From NCBI GenBank assembly GCA_903632075.3, contig CAHIKZ030000804.1, positions 2,124,501 through 2,188,500 of the forward strand: a stretch of DNA of 64,000 nt, written 5' to 3'. The position numbers and the translations under genes are program-made. Positions 28,101 through 43,100 of the stretch are shown piece after piece. The DNA is from Acanthosepion pharaonis. Taxonomy: Eukaryota > Mollusca > Cephalopoda > Sepiida > Sepiidae. Position 1 is the stretch's first letter, and every line of letters begins with the position of its first letter. The notes under the pieces were generated by a model. That model was not told where the DNA came from. It saw only the letters and a list, made by a program, of their open reading frames with translations, and searched no databases.

Positions 28101-31100
28101 AAGTTCATGTTAGCATTTTTCGTCGTAAGTGGGAAATATTATTTCACAAAGAAAATATGATTCTTTTGCATATAAATAATTATATATAATAATTGTTTCT
28201 ACTGTTTCGCCACCAAAATGATGATTATATCAATATAGCGAATTGTATTGAAGTTCATGTTAGCATTTTTAAAAAGAAAAATGTAAGTGAAATATCAAAG
28301 AAATATGGCGATTGACTTTTTGCATATAAACAATTGCTATAATAAATAATTTCACTGTTTACCAAATCTGGATGATTATATCAATATAATTCGTATTGAA
28401 GTTTACCATAAAGTATTTATGTAAAAAAAAACAGTTCGCCGTAAGTGGAAAATATTTCACAAAGAAATATATGATTGACTTTGCCTAAATAATAGCTATA
28501 ATAAATAATTGTTTCTACTGTTTCCCACCAAAATCTGGATGATTGTATCAATATGGCAAATTCGTATTGGGGTCATGTTAGCTTTTATGTAAAAAAGAAA
28601 AACAGTTCGCCACTCAGTGGAAATATTTCACAAAGAAATAAATATGATTGACTTTTTATATAAATAATTCTACTATAATAATTGTTTTCTGTTTCCCCAC
28701 CAAAATCTGGATGATTATATCAATATAGCGAATTCGTATTGAAGTTCATGTTAGCATTTATGTAAAAAAAGAAAACAGTTCGCCGTAAGTGGAAATATTT
28801 CACAAAGAAATATATGATTGACAATTTTTGCATATAAATAATTGCTATAATAAATAATTGTTTCTACTGTTTCACCAAAATCTGGATGATTATATCAATA
28901 GCGAATTGTATTGAAGTTCATGTTAGCATTTATGTAAAAAAAAGAAAAACAGTTCGTAAGTGGAAATATTTCACAAAGAAATATATGATTGACTTTTGCA
29001 TATAAATAATTGCTATAATAAATAATTGTTTCTACTGTTTCCCCACCAAAATCTGGATGATTATATCAATATAGCGAATTGCATTGAAGTTCATGTTAGC
29101 ATTTATGTAAAAAAGAAAACAGTTCGCCGTAAGTGGAAATATTTCACAAAGAAATATATGATTGACTTTTGCATATAAATAATTGCTATAATAAATAATT
29201 GTTTTACTGTTCCCCCACCAAAATCTGATGATTATATCAATATAGCGAATTCGTATTGAAGTTCATGTTAGCATTTATGTAAAAAAAGTTCGTCAAGTGG
29301 AAATATTCTCAAAAGAAATATAGATTGACTTTTGCATATAAATAATTGCTATAATAAATAATTGTTTTACTGTTTCCCACCAAAATATGGATGATTATAT
29401 CAATATATGAATTCGTATTGAAGTTTCATGTTAGTATTTATGTAAAAAAGAAAACAGTTCATTGCAAGTGGAAATATTTCACAAAATATATGATTGACTT
29501 TTTACATATAAATGTTATAATAAATAATTGTTTCTACTGTTTCATACAAAATCTGATGATTATATCAATATATGAATTCGTATTGAGTTCATGTTAGCAT
29601 TTATGCAAAAAGAAACAGTTCGAACAAGTGAAAATATTTCAAAAGAAATATGAAGATTGACTTTTGCATATAAATAATTGCTATAATAAATAATTGTTTA
29701 CCGTTTCCCACCAAAATTGATGCCGATTATATCAATATAATAATTCGTATTGAAGTTCATGTTAGCATTTATGTAAAAAAAAGAAAACAGTTCGTCGTAA
29801 GTGGAAATATTTCACAAAGAAATATATGATTGATTTTTGCATATAAATAATTGCTATAATAAATAATTGTTTCTACTGTTTCCCACCAAAATCTGGATGA
29901 TTATATCAATATAGCGAATTCGTATTGAAGTTCATGTTAGCATTTATGTAAAAAAAAAACAGTTCGCCGTAAAGTGGAAATATTTCACAAAGAAATATAT
30001 GATTGACTTTTGCATATAAATAATTGCTATAATAAATAATTGTTTTACTGTCCCCCCACCAAAATCTGGATGATTATATCAATATATTGACTTTTGCATA
30101 TAAAGCGAATTGTTTCATGTTTAGCATTTATTGAAGTTCATGAAATATTTCACAAAGAAATATATGATTGACTTTTGCATAAAAAATTGCTATAATAAAT
30201 AAAGAAAATTGTTTTCACTCGTTTCCCACCAAAATCTGGATGATTATATCAATATAGCGAATTCGTATTGAAGTTCATGTTAGAAATAGTTCGCCGTAAG
30301 TGGAAATATTTCAAAAAAATATATGATTGACTTTTGCATATAAATAATTGCTATAATAAATAATTGTTTCTACTGTTTCCCACCAAAATCTGGATGATTA
30401 TATCAATATAGCGAATTCGTATTGAAGTTCATGTTAGCATTTATGTAAAAAAAGAAAACAGTTCGTGTAAGTGGGGAAATATTTCACAAAGAAATATATG
30501 ATTGACTTTTGCATATAAATAATTGCTATAATAAATAATTGTTTCTACTGTTTCCACCAAAATCTGGATGATTATATCAATATAGCGAATTCGTATTGAA
30601 GTTCATGTTAGCATTTATGTAAAAAGAAAACAGTTCGCCGTAAGTGGAAATATTTCACAAAGAAATATATGATTGACTTTGCATATAAACAATTGCTATA
30701 ATAAATAATTGTTTCTACTGTTTCCCACCAAAATCTGGATGATTATATCAATATAGCGAATTCTGTATTGAAGTTCATGTTAGCATTTATGTAAAAAAAA
30801 AAAAAAGAAAACAGTTCGTTTCTACTGTTTCCACCAAAATCTGATGATTATATCAATATAGGAAATATTTCATTTATGTAAAAAAAAAAAGAAATATATG
30901 ATTGACTTTGCATATAAATAATTGCTATAATAAATAATTGTTTCTACTGTTTCCGCCACCAAAAATCTGGATGATTATATCAATATAGCGAATTCGTATT
31001 GAAGTTCATGTTAGCATTTATGTAAAAAAAGAAAACAGTTCGCCGTAAGTGGAAATATTTCACAAAGAAATATATGATTGACTTTTTGCATATAAATAAT

Positions 31101-34100
31101 TGCTATAATAAATAATTGTTTCTACTGTTTCGCCACCAAAATCTGGATGATTATATCAATATAGCGAATTCGTATTGAAGTTCAGTGGTTAGCATATATA
31201 AAAAAGAAAACAGTTCGCCTGGATGTAAGTGGAAATATTTCAAAAAGAAATATATGATTGACTTTTGCATATAAATAATTGCTATAATAAATAATTGTTT
31301 CTACTGTTTCGCCACCAAAATCTGGATGATTATATCAATATAGCGAATTCGTATTGAAGTTCATGTTAGCATTTATGTAAAAAAAAAACAGTTCGTTGTA
31401 AGTGGAAATATTTCACAAAAGAAATATATGATTGACTTTTTGCATATAAATAATTGCTATAATAAATAATTGTTTTATTGTTTCCCCACCAAAATCTGGA
31501 TGATTATATCAATATAGCGAATTGGGTATTGAAGTTCATGTTAGCATTTATGTAAAAAGAAAACAGTTCGCCGTAAGTGGAAATATTTCACAAAGAAATA
31601 TATGATTGACTTTTGCATATAAATAATTGCTATAATAAATAATTGTTTCTACTGTTTCCCACCAAAATCTGATGATTATATCAATATAGCGAATTCGTAT
31701 TGAAGTTCATTTGTTAAAAAGAAAACAGTTTCGTAAGTGGAAATAAAAAAAGCTATAATAAAAAACTACTGTTTCACCCTGGATGTAAGTGGAAATATTT
31801 CATTTGCAAAAAAAAATGGAAATATTTCAACAAAGAAAATATATGATTGATTTTGCATATAAATAATTGCTATAATAAATAATTGTTTTACTGTTTCCCC
31901 ACCAAAATCTGGATGATTATATCAATATAGCGAATTCGTATTGAAGTTCATGTTAGCATTTATGTAAAAAAAACAGTTCGCCGTAAGTGGAAATATTTCA
32001 CAAAGAAATATATGATTGACTTTTGCATATAAATAATTGCTATAATAAATAATTGTTTCTACTGTTTCCCACCAAAATCTGGATGATTATATCAATAGAA
32101 GTGAATTCGTATTGGTGTTCATGTTAGCATTTATGCGTAAAAAGAAAACAGTTCGTCGTAAGTGGAAATATTTCACAAAAGAAATATATGATTGACTTTT
32201 GCATATAAATAATTGCTATAATAAATAATTGTTTCTACTGTTTCTGCCACCAAAATCTGGATGATTATATCAATATAGCGAATTGTATTGAAGTTCATGT
32301 TAGCATTTTTAAAAAAAAAACAGTTCGCCGTAATTGGAAATATTTCACAAAAAATATGTTGACTTTTTACATAAATAATTGCTATAATAAATAATTGTTT
32401 CTACTGTTCGCCACCAAAATCTGGATGATTATCAATATAGCGAATTGTATTGAAGTTCATGTTAGCATTTATGTAAAAAGAAAACAGTTCGCCGTAAGTG
32501 GAAATATTTCAAAAAGAAATATATGATTGACTTTTTGCATATAAATAATTGCTATAATAAATAATTGTTTCTACTGTTTCACCAAAATCTGATGATTATA
32601 TCAATATACGAATTCATGTATTGAAGTTCATGTTAGCATTTATGTAAAAAGAAAACAGTTCGTTGTAAGTGGAAATGTTTTCACAAAGAAATATATGATT
32701 GACTTTTGCATATAAATAATTGCTATAATAAATAATTGTTTTACTGTTTCACCAAAATCTGGATGATTATATCAATATAGCGAATTCGTATTGGTTCACA
32801 TGTTAGCATTTATGTAAAAGAATTCACAAAGAAATTCATGTTAGCATTTGCATATAAAAAACAGTTAATAAATAAGTGGAAATATTTCACAAAAAATCGA
32901 TGATTATATGATTGACTTTTGCATATAAATAATTGCTATAATAAATGTTTAATTGTTTCCCCCCAAAATCTGGATGATTATAATATATGAATTCGTATTG
33001 AAGTTCATGTTAGCATTTGTAAAAAGAAAAACAGTTCGCCGTAAGTGGGAAATATTTCACAAAGAAATATATGATTGACTTTTGCATATAAATAATTGCT
33101 ATAATAAATAATTGTTTCTACTGTTTCCCCACCAAAATCTGGATGATTATCAATATAGCGAATTCGTATTGAAGTTCATGTTAGCATTTATGTAAAAAAA
33201 GAAAACAGTTCGCCGTAAATGGAAATATTTCACAAAGAAATATATGATTGACTTTTTATATAAATAATTGCTATAATAAATAATTGTTTTACTGTTTCAC
33301 CAAAATCTGATGATTATATCAATATAGCGAATTCGTATTGAAGTTCATGTTAGCATTTATGTAAAAAGAAAACAGTTCGCTGCGGGTGAAAAACAAAGTT
33401 GATTGACGTAAATAATTGCTAATAAAATTGTTTTATTTCACTAAAAATGAAATATATGATTGACTTTTGCATATAAATAATTTGCTATAATAAACAATTG
33501 TTTCTACTGTTTTACAAAATCTGGATGATTATATCAATATAGCGAATTGTATTGAAGTTCATGTTAGCATTTTGTAAAAGAAAACAGTTCGTTGTAAAGT
33601 GGAAATATTTCAAAAAGAAATATATGATTGACTTTTGCATATAAATAATTGCTATAATAAATAATTGTTTTACTGTTTCCCCACCAAAATCTGGATGGAT
33701 TATATCAATATAGCGAATTCGGTATTGAAGTTCATGTTAGCATTTATGTAAAAAGAAAACAGTTCGTTGTAAAAGTGGAAATATTTCACAAAGAAATATA
33801 TGATTGGATTTTTGCATATAAATAATTGCTAATAAATAATTGTTTCTACTGTTTCGCCACCAAAATCTGATGATTATATCAATATAGCGAATTCGTATTG
33901 AAGTTCATGTTAGCATTTATGTAAAAAAAAATGGAAAAAACAAAGAAATATATGATTGAGCATAAATAATTACGCCTGATGATTGTCCGAAAGCAATGGC
34001 GTAAAAAAAACAGTTCGGATGAATTATTTCAAAGAAAATATGAACTTTGCATAAATTTGTATTGAATTGTTTCGGTACAAAATTGGATGATTATAAAAGA

Positions 34101-37100
34101 AAAAGTTCGTTTTATGTAAAAAAGAAAACAGTTCGTTGAAATATTTCAAAAGAAATATTGACTTTTGCATATAAACAATTGCTATAATAAATAATTGTTT
34201 CTACTGTTTCCACCAAAATCTGGATGATTATATCAATATAGCGAATCTGTATTGAAGTTCATGTTAGCATTTATGTAAAAGCAAAAAAAAAGGAAAAACA
34301 AAGAAATATATGATTGACTTTTGCATATAACACTATAATAAATAATTGTTTCTACTGTTTCCCCACCAAAATCTGGAGATGATTATATCAATATAGCGAA
34401 TGTATTGAAGTTCATGTTAGCATTTATGTAAAAAAAGAAAAAGTTCGCTGGAAATAACAAAGAAATATATGAATTTTCATAAACAATTGCTATATTAAAT
34501 AATTGTTTTACTGTTTCCCCCACCAAAATCTGATGATTATATCAATATAGCGAATTCGTATTGAAGTTCATGTTAGCATTTATGTAAAAAGAAAACAGTT
34601 CGTCGTAAGTGAAATATTTCACAAAGAAATATATGATTGACTTTTTGCATAAATAATTGGGCTATAATAAATAATTGTTTCTACTGTTTCCCACCAAATC
34701 TGGATGATTATATCAATATAGCGAATTCGTATTGAAGTTCATGTTAGCATTTATGTAAAAAGAAAACAGTTCGTCAAGTGGGAAATATTTCACAAAGAAA
34801 TATATGATTGACTTTTGCATATAAATAATTGCTATAATAAATAATTGTTTTCTACTGTTTCACCAAAATCTGGATGATTATATCAAATATAGCGAATTTG
34901 TATTGAAGTTCATGTTAGCATTTTAAAAAAAGAAAACAGTTCGTAAGGTGGAAATATTTCACAAAGAAATATATGATTGACTTTTACATATAAATAATTG
35001 CTATAATAAATAATTGTTTTACTGTTTCCCCACCAAAAAATCTGGATGATTATATCAATATAGCAATTCGTATTGAAGTTCATGTTAGCATTTATGTAAA
35101 AAAAGAAATATTTCACAAAAAACATATGATTGACTTGCCGTAAATTGGTTTCCCATTAAAAATATTTCAATAAAGAAATATATGTTGATGTGACTTTTGA
35201 AATATATTTCACAAAGAAAATAATTGCTTTTTATAATAAATAATTGTTTCAATTGTTTCCCCACCAAAATCTGGATGATTATATCAATATAGCGAATCTG
35301 TATTGAAGTTCATGTTAGCATTTATGTAAAAAAAGAAAACAGTTCGCCGTAAGTGGAAATATTTCACAAAGAAAATATATGATTGACTTTTGCATATAAA
35401 TAATTGCTATAATAAATAATTGTTTCTACTGTTTCCCACCAAAATCTGGATGATTATATCAAATATAGCGAATTGTATTGAAGTCTATGTTAGCATTATG
35501 TAAAAAAAAAACAGTTCGTTGCAAGTGAAATATTTCACAAAGAAATATATGATTGACTTTTTGCATATAAATAATTGCTATAATAAATAATTGTTTCTAC
35601 TGTTTCCCACCAAAATCTTGGATGATTATATCAATATAAAGGAATTGCATTGAAGTTCATGTTAGCATTTATAAAAAAAAGAAAAACAGTTCGTTGTAAG
35701 TGGAAATATTTCTAAAAGAAATATATGATTGACTTTTGCATATAAATAATTGCTATAATAAATAATTGTTTCTACTGTTTCCCACCAAAATCTGATGATT
35801 ATATCAATATAGCGAATTCGTATTGAAGTTCATGTTACATTTATGTAAAAAAAGAAAACAGTTCGCCGTAAGTGGAAATATTTCACAAAGAAATATATGA
35901 TTGACTTTGCATATAAAATAATTGCTATAATAAATAATTGTTTCACTGTTTCCCACCAAAATCTGGATGATTATATCAATATAGCGAATTCGTATTGAAG
36001 TTCATGTTAGCATTTATATGTAAAAGAAAAACAGTTCGCCGTAGTGGAAATATTTCACAAAAAGAAATATATGATTGACTTTTGCATATAAATAATTGCT
36101 ATATAATAAATAATTGTTTTACTGTTTCACCAAAATCTGGGATGATTATATCAATATAGCGAATTCGTGTTGGGTTCATGTTAGCATTTATACAAAAAAG
36201 AAAAACAGTTCGCCGTAAGTGGAAATATTTCACAAAGAAATATATGATTGACTTTTGCATATAAATAATTGCTATAATAAATAATTGTTTCTACTGTTTC
36301 CCCAAAATCTGGATGATTATATCAATATAGGGAATTCGTATTGAAGTTCATATGTTAGCATTTATGTAAAAAAGAAAACAGTTCGCCGTATGGGAAATAT
36401 TTCACAAAGAAATATATGATTGACTTTTGCATATAAATAATTGCTATAATAAATAATTGTTTCTATTGTTTCCCCACCCAAAATCTGGATGATTTATATC
36501 AATATATGAATCTGTATTGAAGTTCATGTTAGCATTTATGTAAAAAAGAAAACAGTTCGTCGTAAGGAAATATTTCACAAAGAAATATAATGATTGACTT
36601 TTGCATATAAATAATTGCTATAATAAATAATTGTTTCTACTGTTTCCCACCAAAATCTGGATGATTATATCAATATAAAGGAATCTGTATTGAAGTTCAT
36701 GTTACATTTATGTAAAAAAAGAAAAAGCGTTCGTTGTAAGTGGAAATATTTCACAAAGAAAATATATGATTGACTTTTTGCATATAAATAATTGCTATAT
36801 AAATAATTGTTTCTACTGTTTCACCAAAATTGGATGATTATATCAATATAATGAAATTGGTATTGAAGTTCATGTTAGCATTTATGTAAAAAAAGAAAAT
36901 AGGTTCGTTGTGCGGGAAATATTTCACAAAGAAATATATGATTGACTTTTGCATATAAATATTGCTATAATAAATAATTGTTTCTACTGTTTCCACCAAA
37001 ATCTGGATGATTATATCAATATAGCGGGAATTCGTATTGAAGTTCATGTTAGCATTTATGCGGTGAAAAAAAAGTCACAAAAAAACAGCGATTGTTCGCA

Positions 37101-40100
37101 TATAAATAATTGGAAATAACAATTGTTTTATTTCCCACAAAAGAAATCATAAGATTGAAGTTCATGTTGCATTATGTAAAAAATTCGCTATGGAAAATCA
37201 CAAAGAAAATAAGAATCGTATATAACACTGCTATAATAAATAATTGTTACTACCAAAAATCTCGATGATTATATCAATATAAAGGAATTCGTATTGAAGT
37301 TCATGTTAGCATTTATGTAAAAAGAAAACAGTTCGCCGGTAAGTGGAAAATATTTCACAAAGAAATATATGATTGACTTTTGCATAAAAATAATTGCTAT
37401 AATAAATAATTGTTTCTACTGTTTGCCACCAAAATCTGGACGATTATCAATATAGCGAATTTGCATTGAAGTTCATGTTAGCATTTATGTAAAAAAAAAA
37501 CAGTTGCCAAATAATTGTATAATAAAAATTGTTTATTTCCCACCAATCTGATGATTATATCAATATATGAATCTGGATTGATTTTTTGCATATTTTCACA
37601 AAGAAAATTGCTATAATAAATAATTGTTGTTTACTGTTTCCCACCAAAATCTGGATGATTATATCAATATAGCGAATTCGTATTGAAGTTCATGTTAGCA
37701 TTTATAAAAAAAGAAAACAGTTCGTTGTAAGTGGGAAATATTTCACAAAGAAATATAGGATTGACTTTTGCATATAAATAATTGCTATAATAAATAATTG
37801 TTTCATTGTTTCCCACCAAAATCTGGATGATTATATCAATATAGCGAATTCGTATTGAAGTTCATAGTTGTAAAAGCATTTAGGGAAATAAAAAAGAAAA
37901 TATATGATTGTTTGCACATAAATAATTGTATATTAAATAATATTGTTTCACCTCAAAATCTGGATGATTATATCAATATGAATTGCATTAAATGATTGAA
38001 AACAGTTCATATACAGCATTTATGTAAAAAGAAACATAGGGAAATATTTCACAAAGAAATATATGATGGACTTTGCAAATAATTGCTTAATAAATAATTG
38101 TTTCCCCACCAAAATCTGATGATTATATCAATATAAGCGAATCTGTATTGAAGTTCATGTTAGCATTTATGTAAAAAAGAAAACAGTTCGCCGTAAAGTG
38201 GAAATATTTCTACAAAGAAATATATGATTGACTTTTGCATATAAATAATTGCATATAATAAATAATTGCATATAAATCAATATAGCGTGCTATATGATTG
38301 AATTGTTTAATAAATAATTGTTTCTACTGTTTCCCACCAAAATCTGGATGATTATATCAATATAGCGAATTCGTATTGAAGTTCATGTTAGCATTTATGT
38401 AAAAAAAGAAAAACAGTTCGCCGTAAGTGAAATATTCACAAAAAGAAATATATGATTGACTTTTGCATATAAATAATTGCTATAATAAATAATTGTTTCT
38501 ACTGTTTCCCCACCAAAATCTGGATGATTATATCAATATAGCGAATTCGTATTGAAGTTCATGTTAGCATTTATGTAAAAAAAGAAAACAGTTCGCTGTA
38601 AGGGAAATATTTCAAAAGAAATATATGATTGACTTTTGCATATAAATAATTTATATAATAAATAATTGTTTCTACTGTTTCCCCACCAAAATCTGGATGA
38701 TTATATCAATATAGCGGAATTCGTATTGAAGTTCATGTTAGCATTTAAAAAAAGAAAACAGTTCGCCGTAGTGGAAATATTTCACAAAGAAATATATGAT
38801 TGACTTCGTATATAAATAATTGCTATAATAAATAATTGTTTCTACTGTTTCCCCACCAAAATCTGGATGATTATATCAATATAGCGAATTCGTATTGAAG
38901 TTCATGTTAGCATTTGTAAAAAAAAGAAAACAGTTCGTCAAGCGGAAATATTTCACAAAGAAATATATGATTATTTTTTGTATATAAACAATTGCTATAA
39001 TAAATAATACTGTTTCCCACCAAAATCTGGAGATTATATCAATATATAGCGAATTCATATGTTAGCATTTATGTAAAAAGAAACAGTTCGTTTAAGTGGA
39101 AATATTTCACAAAGAAATATATGATTGACTTTTGCATATAAATAATTGCTATAACAAATAATTGTTTCACTGTTTCCCCACCAAAATCTGGATGATTATA
39201 TCAATATAGCGAATGGAAGAGCCACAAAGTATTGAAGTTCATGTTACATTTGGATTCAGTTCGTCGTAAGTAAGTGGAAATATTTCACAAAGAAATATAT
39301 GATTGACTTTTATATAAATAACGTTATAATAAATAATTGTTTTACTGTTTCCCACCAAAATCTGGATGATTATACAATATAGCGAATTCGTATTGAAGTT
39401 CATGTTAGCATTTATGTAAAAAAAGAAAACAGTTCGCCGTAAGTGGAAATATTTCATAAAGAAATATATGATTGATTTTGCATATAAATAATTGCTATAA
39501 TAAATAATTGTTTTACTGTTTTGGATGATTATTCAATAGCGAATTCGTATTAAACGTTAGCATTTATGTAAAAAAAGAAAACAGTTCGGAAAAATATTTC
39601 ACAAAGAAATATATGATTGACTTGTATTATAAACACTGTTCAATAAATAATACTTACTGTTTCCTCACCAAAATTGGATGATTATATCAATTAAAGGAAT
39701 CTTGTATTGAAGTTCATGTTAGCATTTATGTAAAAAAAACAGTTCCGTAAGTGGAAATATTTCACAAAGAAATATATGATTGACTTTTGCATATAAATAA
39801 TTGCTATAATAAATAATTGTTTCATGTTACTGTTTCCCCACCAAAATCTGGATGATTATTATAAGCGAATCTGGATGTATTGAAGTTCATGTTAGCATTT
39901 ATATAAAAAAGAAAAACAGTTCGCCGTGTAAGTGGAAATATTTCACAAAAAAAATAATTCTTTTGCATATAAATAATTGCTATAATAAATAATTGTTCTA
40001 CTGTTTCCCCCACCAAAATCTGGATGATTATATCAATATAGCGAATTCGTATTGAAGTTCATGTTAGCATTTATGTAAAAAGAAAACAGTTCGCCGTAAG

Positions 40101-43100
40101 TGGAAATATTTCACAAAGAAATATATGATTGACTTTTGCATATAAATAATTGCTATAATAAATAATTGTTTCTACTGTTTCCCACCAAAATCTGGATGAT
40201 TATAGTTCATGTTAATAAAAAACATAAGTGAAATATTTCACAAAGAAATATAGGATTGAATTCGTCCCCACCAAAATTGATAGTTCATGTTAGCATTTAT
40301 GTAAAAAAGAAAACAGTTCGCCGTAAGTGGAAATATTTCACAAAAGAAATATATGATTGACTTTTTGCATATAAATAATTGCTATAATAAATAATTGTTT
40401 CTACTGTTTCCCCACCAAAATCTGGATGATTATATCAATATATGAATTCGTATTGAAGTTCATGTTAGCATTTATGTAAAAAGAAAATATTTCAAAGAAA
40501 TATATGATTGTTTTGCATATAAATAATTGAAATTGTTTCTATTTCTGGATGATTATATCAAATAATCGTATTGATTGACATTTATGTAAAAAGAAAACAG
40601 TTTGCATATTTCACAAAGAAATATATGATTGACTTTTAATAAATAATTGTTTACTGTTTCCCCACCAAAATCTGGATGATTATATCAATATATGAATTCG
40701 TATTGAAGTTCATGTTAGCATTTATAAAAAAAAAAACAGTTCGCCGTAAGTGGAAATATTTCCACAAAGAAAATATATGATTGACTTTTGCATATAAATA
40801 ATTGCTATAATAAATAATTGTTTTACTGTTTCCACCAAAATCTGGATGATTATATCAATATATGAATTGTATTGAAGTTGTTAGTATTTATGTAAAAAAG
40901 AAAACAGTCGCTGTAAGTGGAAATATTTCACAAAGAAATATATGATTGACTTTTTGCATATAAATACTAAGTATATAATAACAATTGTTTTACTGTTTCC
41001 ACCAAAATTCGGATGATTATATCAATATAGCGAATTGCATGAAGTTCATGTTAGCATTTACGTAAAGAACAAAGTTCGTCGTAAGTGGAAATATTCACAA
41101 AGAAATATAATTGTTTCATATAAATAATTACTGTTTGGCCTCCCACCAAAATCTGGATGATTATATCAATATAGCGAATTGTATTGAAGTTCATGTTAAA
41201 TTTCGGTAAAAAGAAAAACAGTTCGTTGTAAGTGGAAATATTTCACAAAGAAATATAAGATTGACTTTTGCATATAAATAATTGCTATAATAAATAATTG
41301 TTTTACTGTTTCCCCCACCAAAATCTGGATGATTATATCAATATAAAGGGAATTCGTATTGAAGTTCATAGCATTTTATGTAAAAAAGAAAAACAGTTCG
41401 TCAGGCGGAAATATTTCACAAAAGAAATATGATTGACTTTTGCACATAAATAATTGTTATAATAAATAATTGTTTCTACTGTTTCGCCCACCAAAAATCT
41501 GGATGATTATATCAATATAGCGAATTCGCATTGAAGTTCATGTTAGCATTTATAAAAAGAAAACAGTTCGTCGTAAGTGGAAATATTTCACAAAGAAATA
41601 TATGATTGACTTTGCACAAATAATTGCTATAATAAATAATTGTTTCTACTTGTTTCCACCAAAATCTGGATGATTATATCAATATATGAATCTGCATTGA
41701 AAGTTCATGTTAGCATTTATAAAAAAGAAAACAGTCTGCCGTAAGTCACAAAGGAAATATTTCGGTATATAACAATTGAAATACAATTGATTGACTGTTT
41801 GCAAAATGGATGATTAATCAATATGCGAATTATTAAAGTCTGGCGTTAATTTATGTAAAAAAGAAAACAGTTCGTTGTGGCGGGAAATGTTTCCAAAAGA
41901 AATATATGGATGATTATATAAATAATTGTTTCACTGAATTCTGGATGATTATTGAAGTTCATGTTAGCATTTATGTAAAAAGAAAACAGTTCGTCGTAAG
42001 TGGAATATTTCACAAAGAAATATATGATTGACTTTTGCATATAAATAATTGCTATAATAAATCAATTGTTTCTACTGTTTCCCACCAAAATCTGGATGAT
42101 TATATCACGAAGGAATCTGTATTGAAGTTCATGTTAGCATTTATGTAAAAAAAAAAAGTTCGTAAGTGGAAATATTTCACAAAGAAATATATGATTGATT
42201 TTGCATATAAATAATTGCTATAATAAATAATTGTTTCTACTGTTTCACCAAAATCTGGATGATTATATCAATATATGAATTCGTATTGAAGTTCATGTTA
42301 GCATTTATAAAAAAAAAACAGTTCGTGGTGGGAAATATTTCATATAAAGAAATATATGATTGACTTTTGCATATAAATAATTGCTATATAATAAATAATT
42401 GTTTCTACTGTTTCCACCAAAATCTGATGATTATATCAATATAGTGAATTCGTATTGAAGTTCATGTTAGCATTTATAAAAAAGAAACAGTTCGTCGGTT
42501 GTAAGGAAATATTTCACAAAGAAATATATGATTGACTTTGCATAAAACATGCTAATAAATAATTGTTTCTACTGTTTCCCACCAAAATCTGGATGATTAT
42601 CATCAATATAGCGAATTGTATTGAAGTTCATGTTAGCATTTGGTAAAAAAGAAAATAGTTCGTCGTAAGTGGAAATATTTCACAAGAAATATAGGATTGA
42701 CTTTGCATATAAATAATTACATAATAAATAATTGTTTCTACTGTTTCCCACCAAAATCTGGATGATTATATCAATATAGCGAATCGTATTGAAGTTCGGT
42801 GTTAGCATTTATGTAAAAAAGAAACAGTTCGCCAAGGAAATATTTCACAAAGAAAATATGATTGACTTTTGCATATAAATAATTGCCATAATAAATAATT
42901 GTTTCTACTGTTTCACCAAAATCTGGATGATTATACAATATAGCTGAATTCGTATTGAAGTTCATGTTAGCATTTTGCGTAAAAAGAAAACAGTTCGTCG
43001 TAAGTGGAAAATATTTTCACAAAGAAATATATGATTGACTTTTTGCAGCAATAATTGCTATAATAAAAATTGTTTCTACTGTTTCCCACCAAAATCTGGA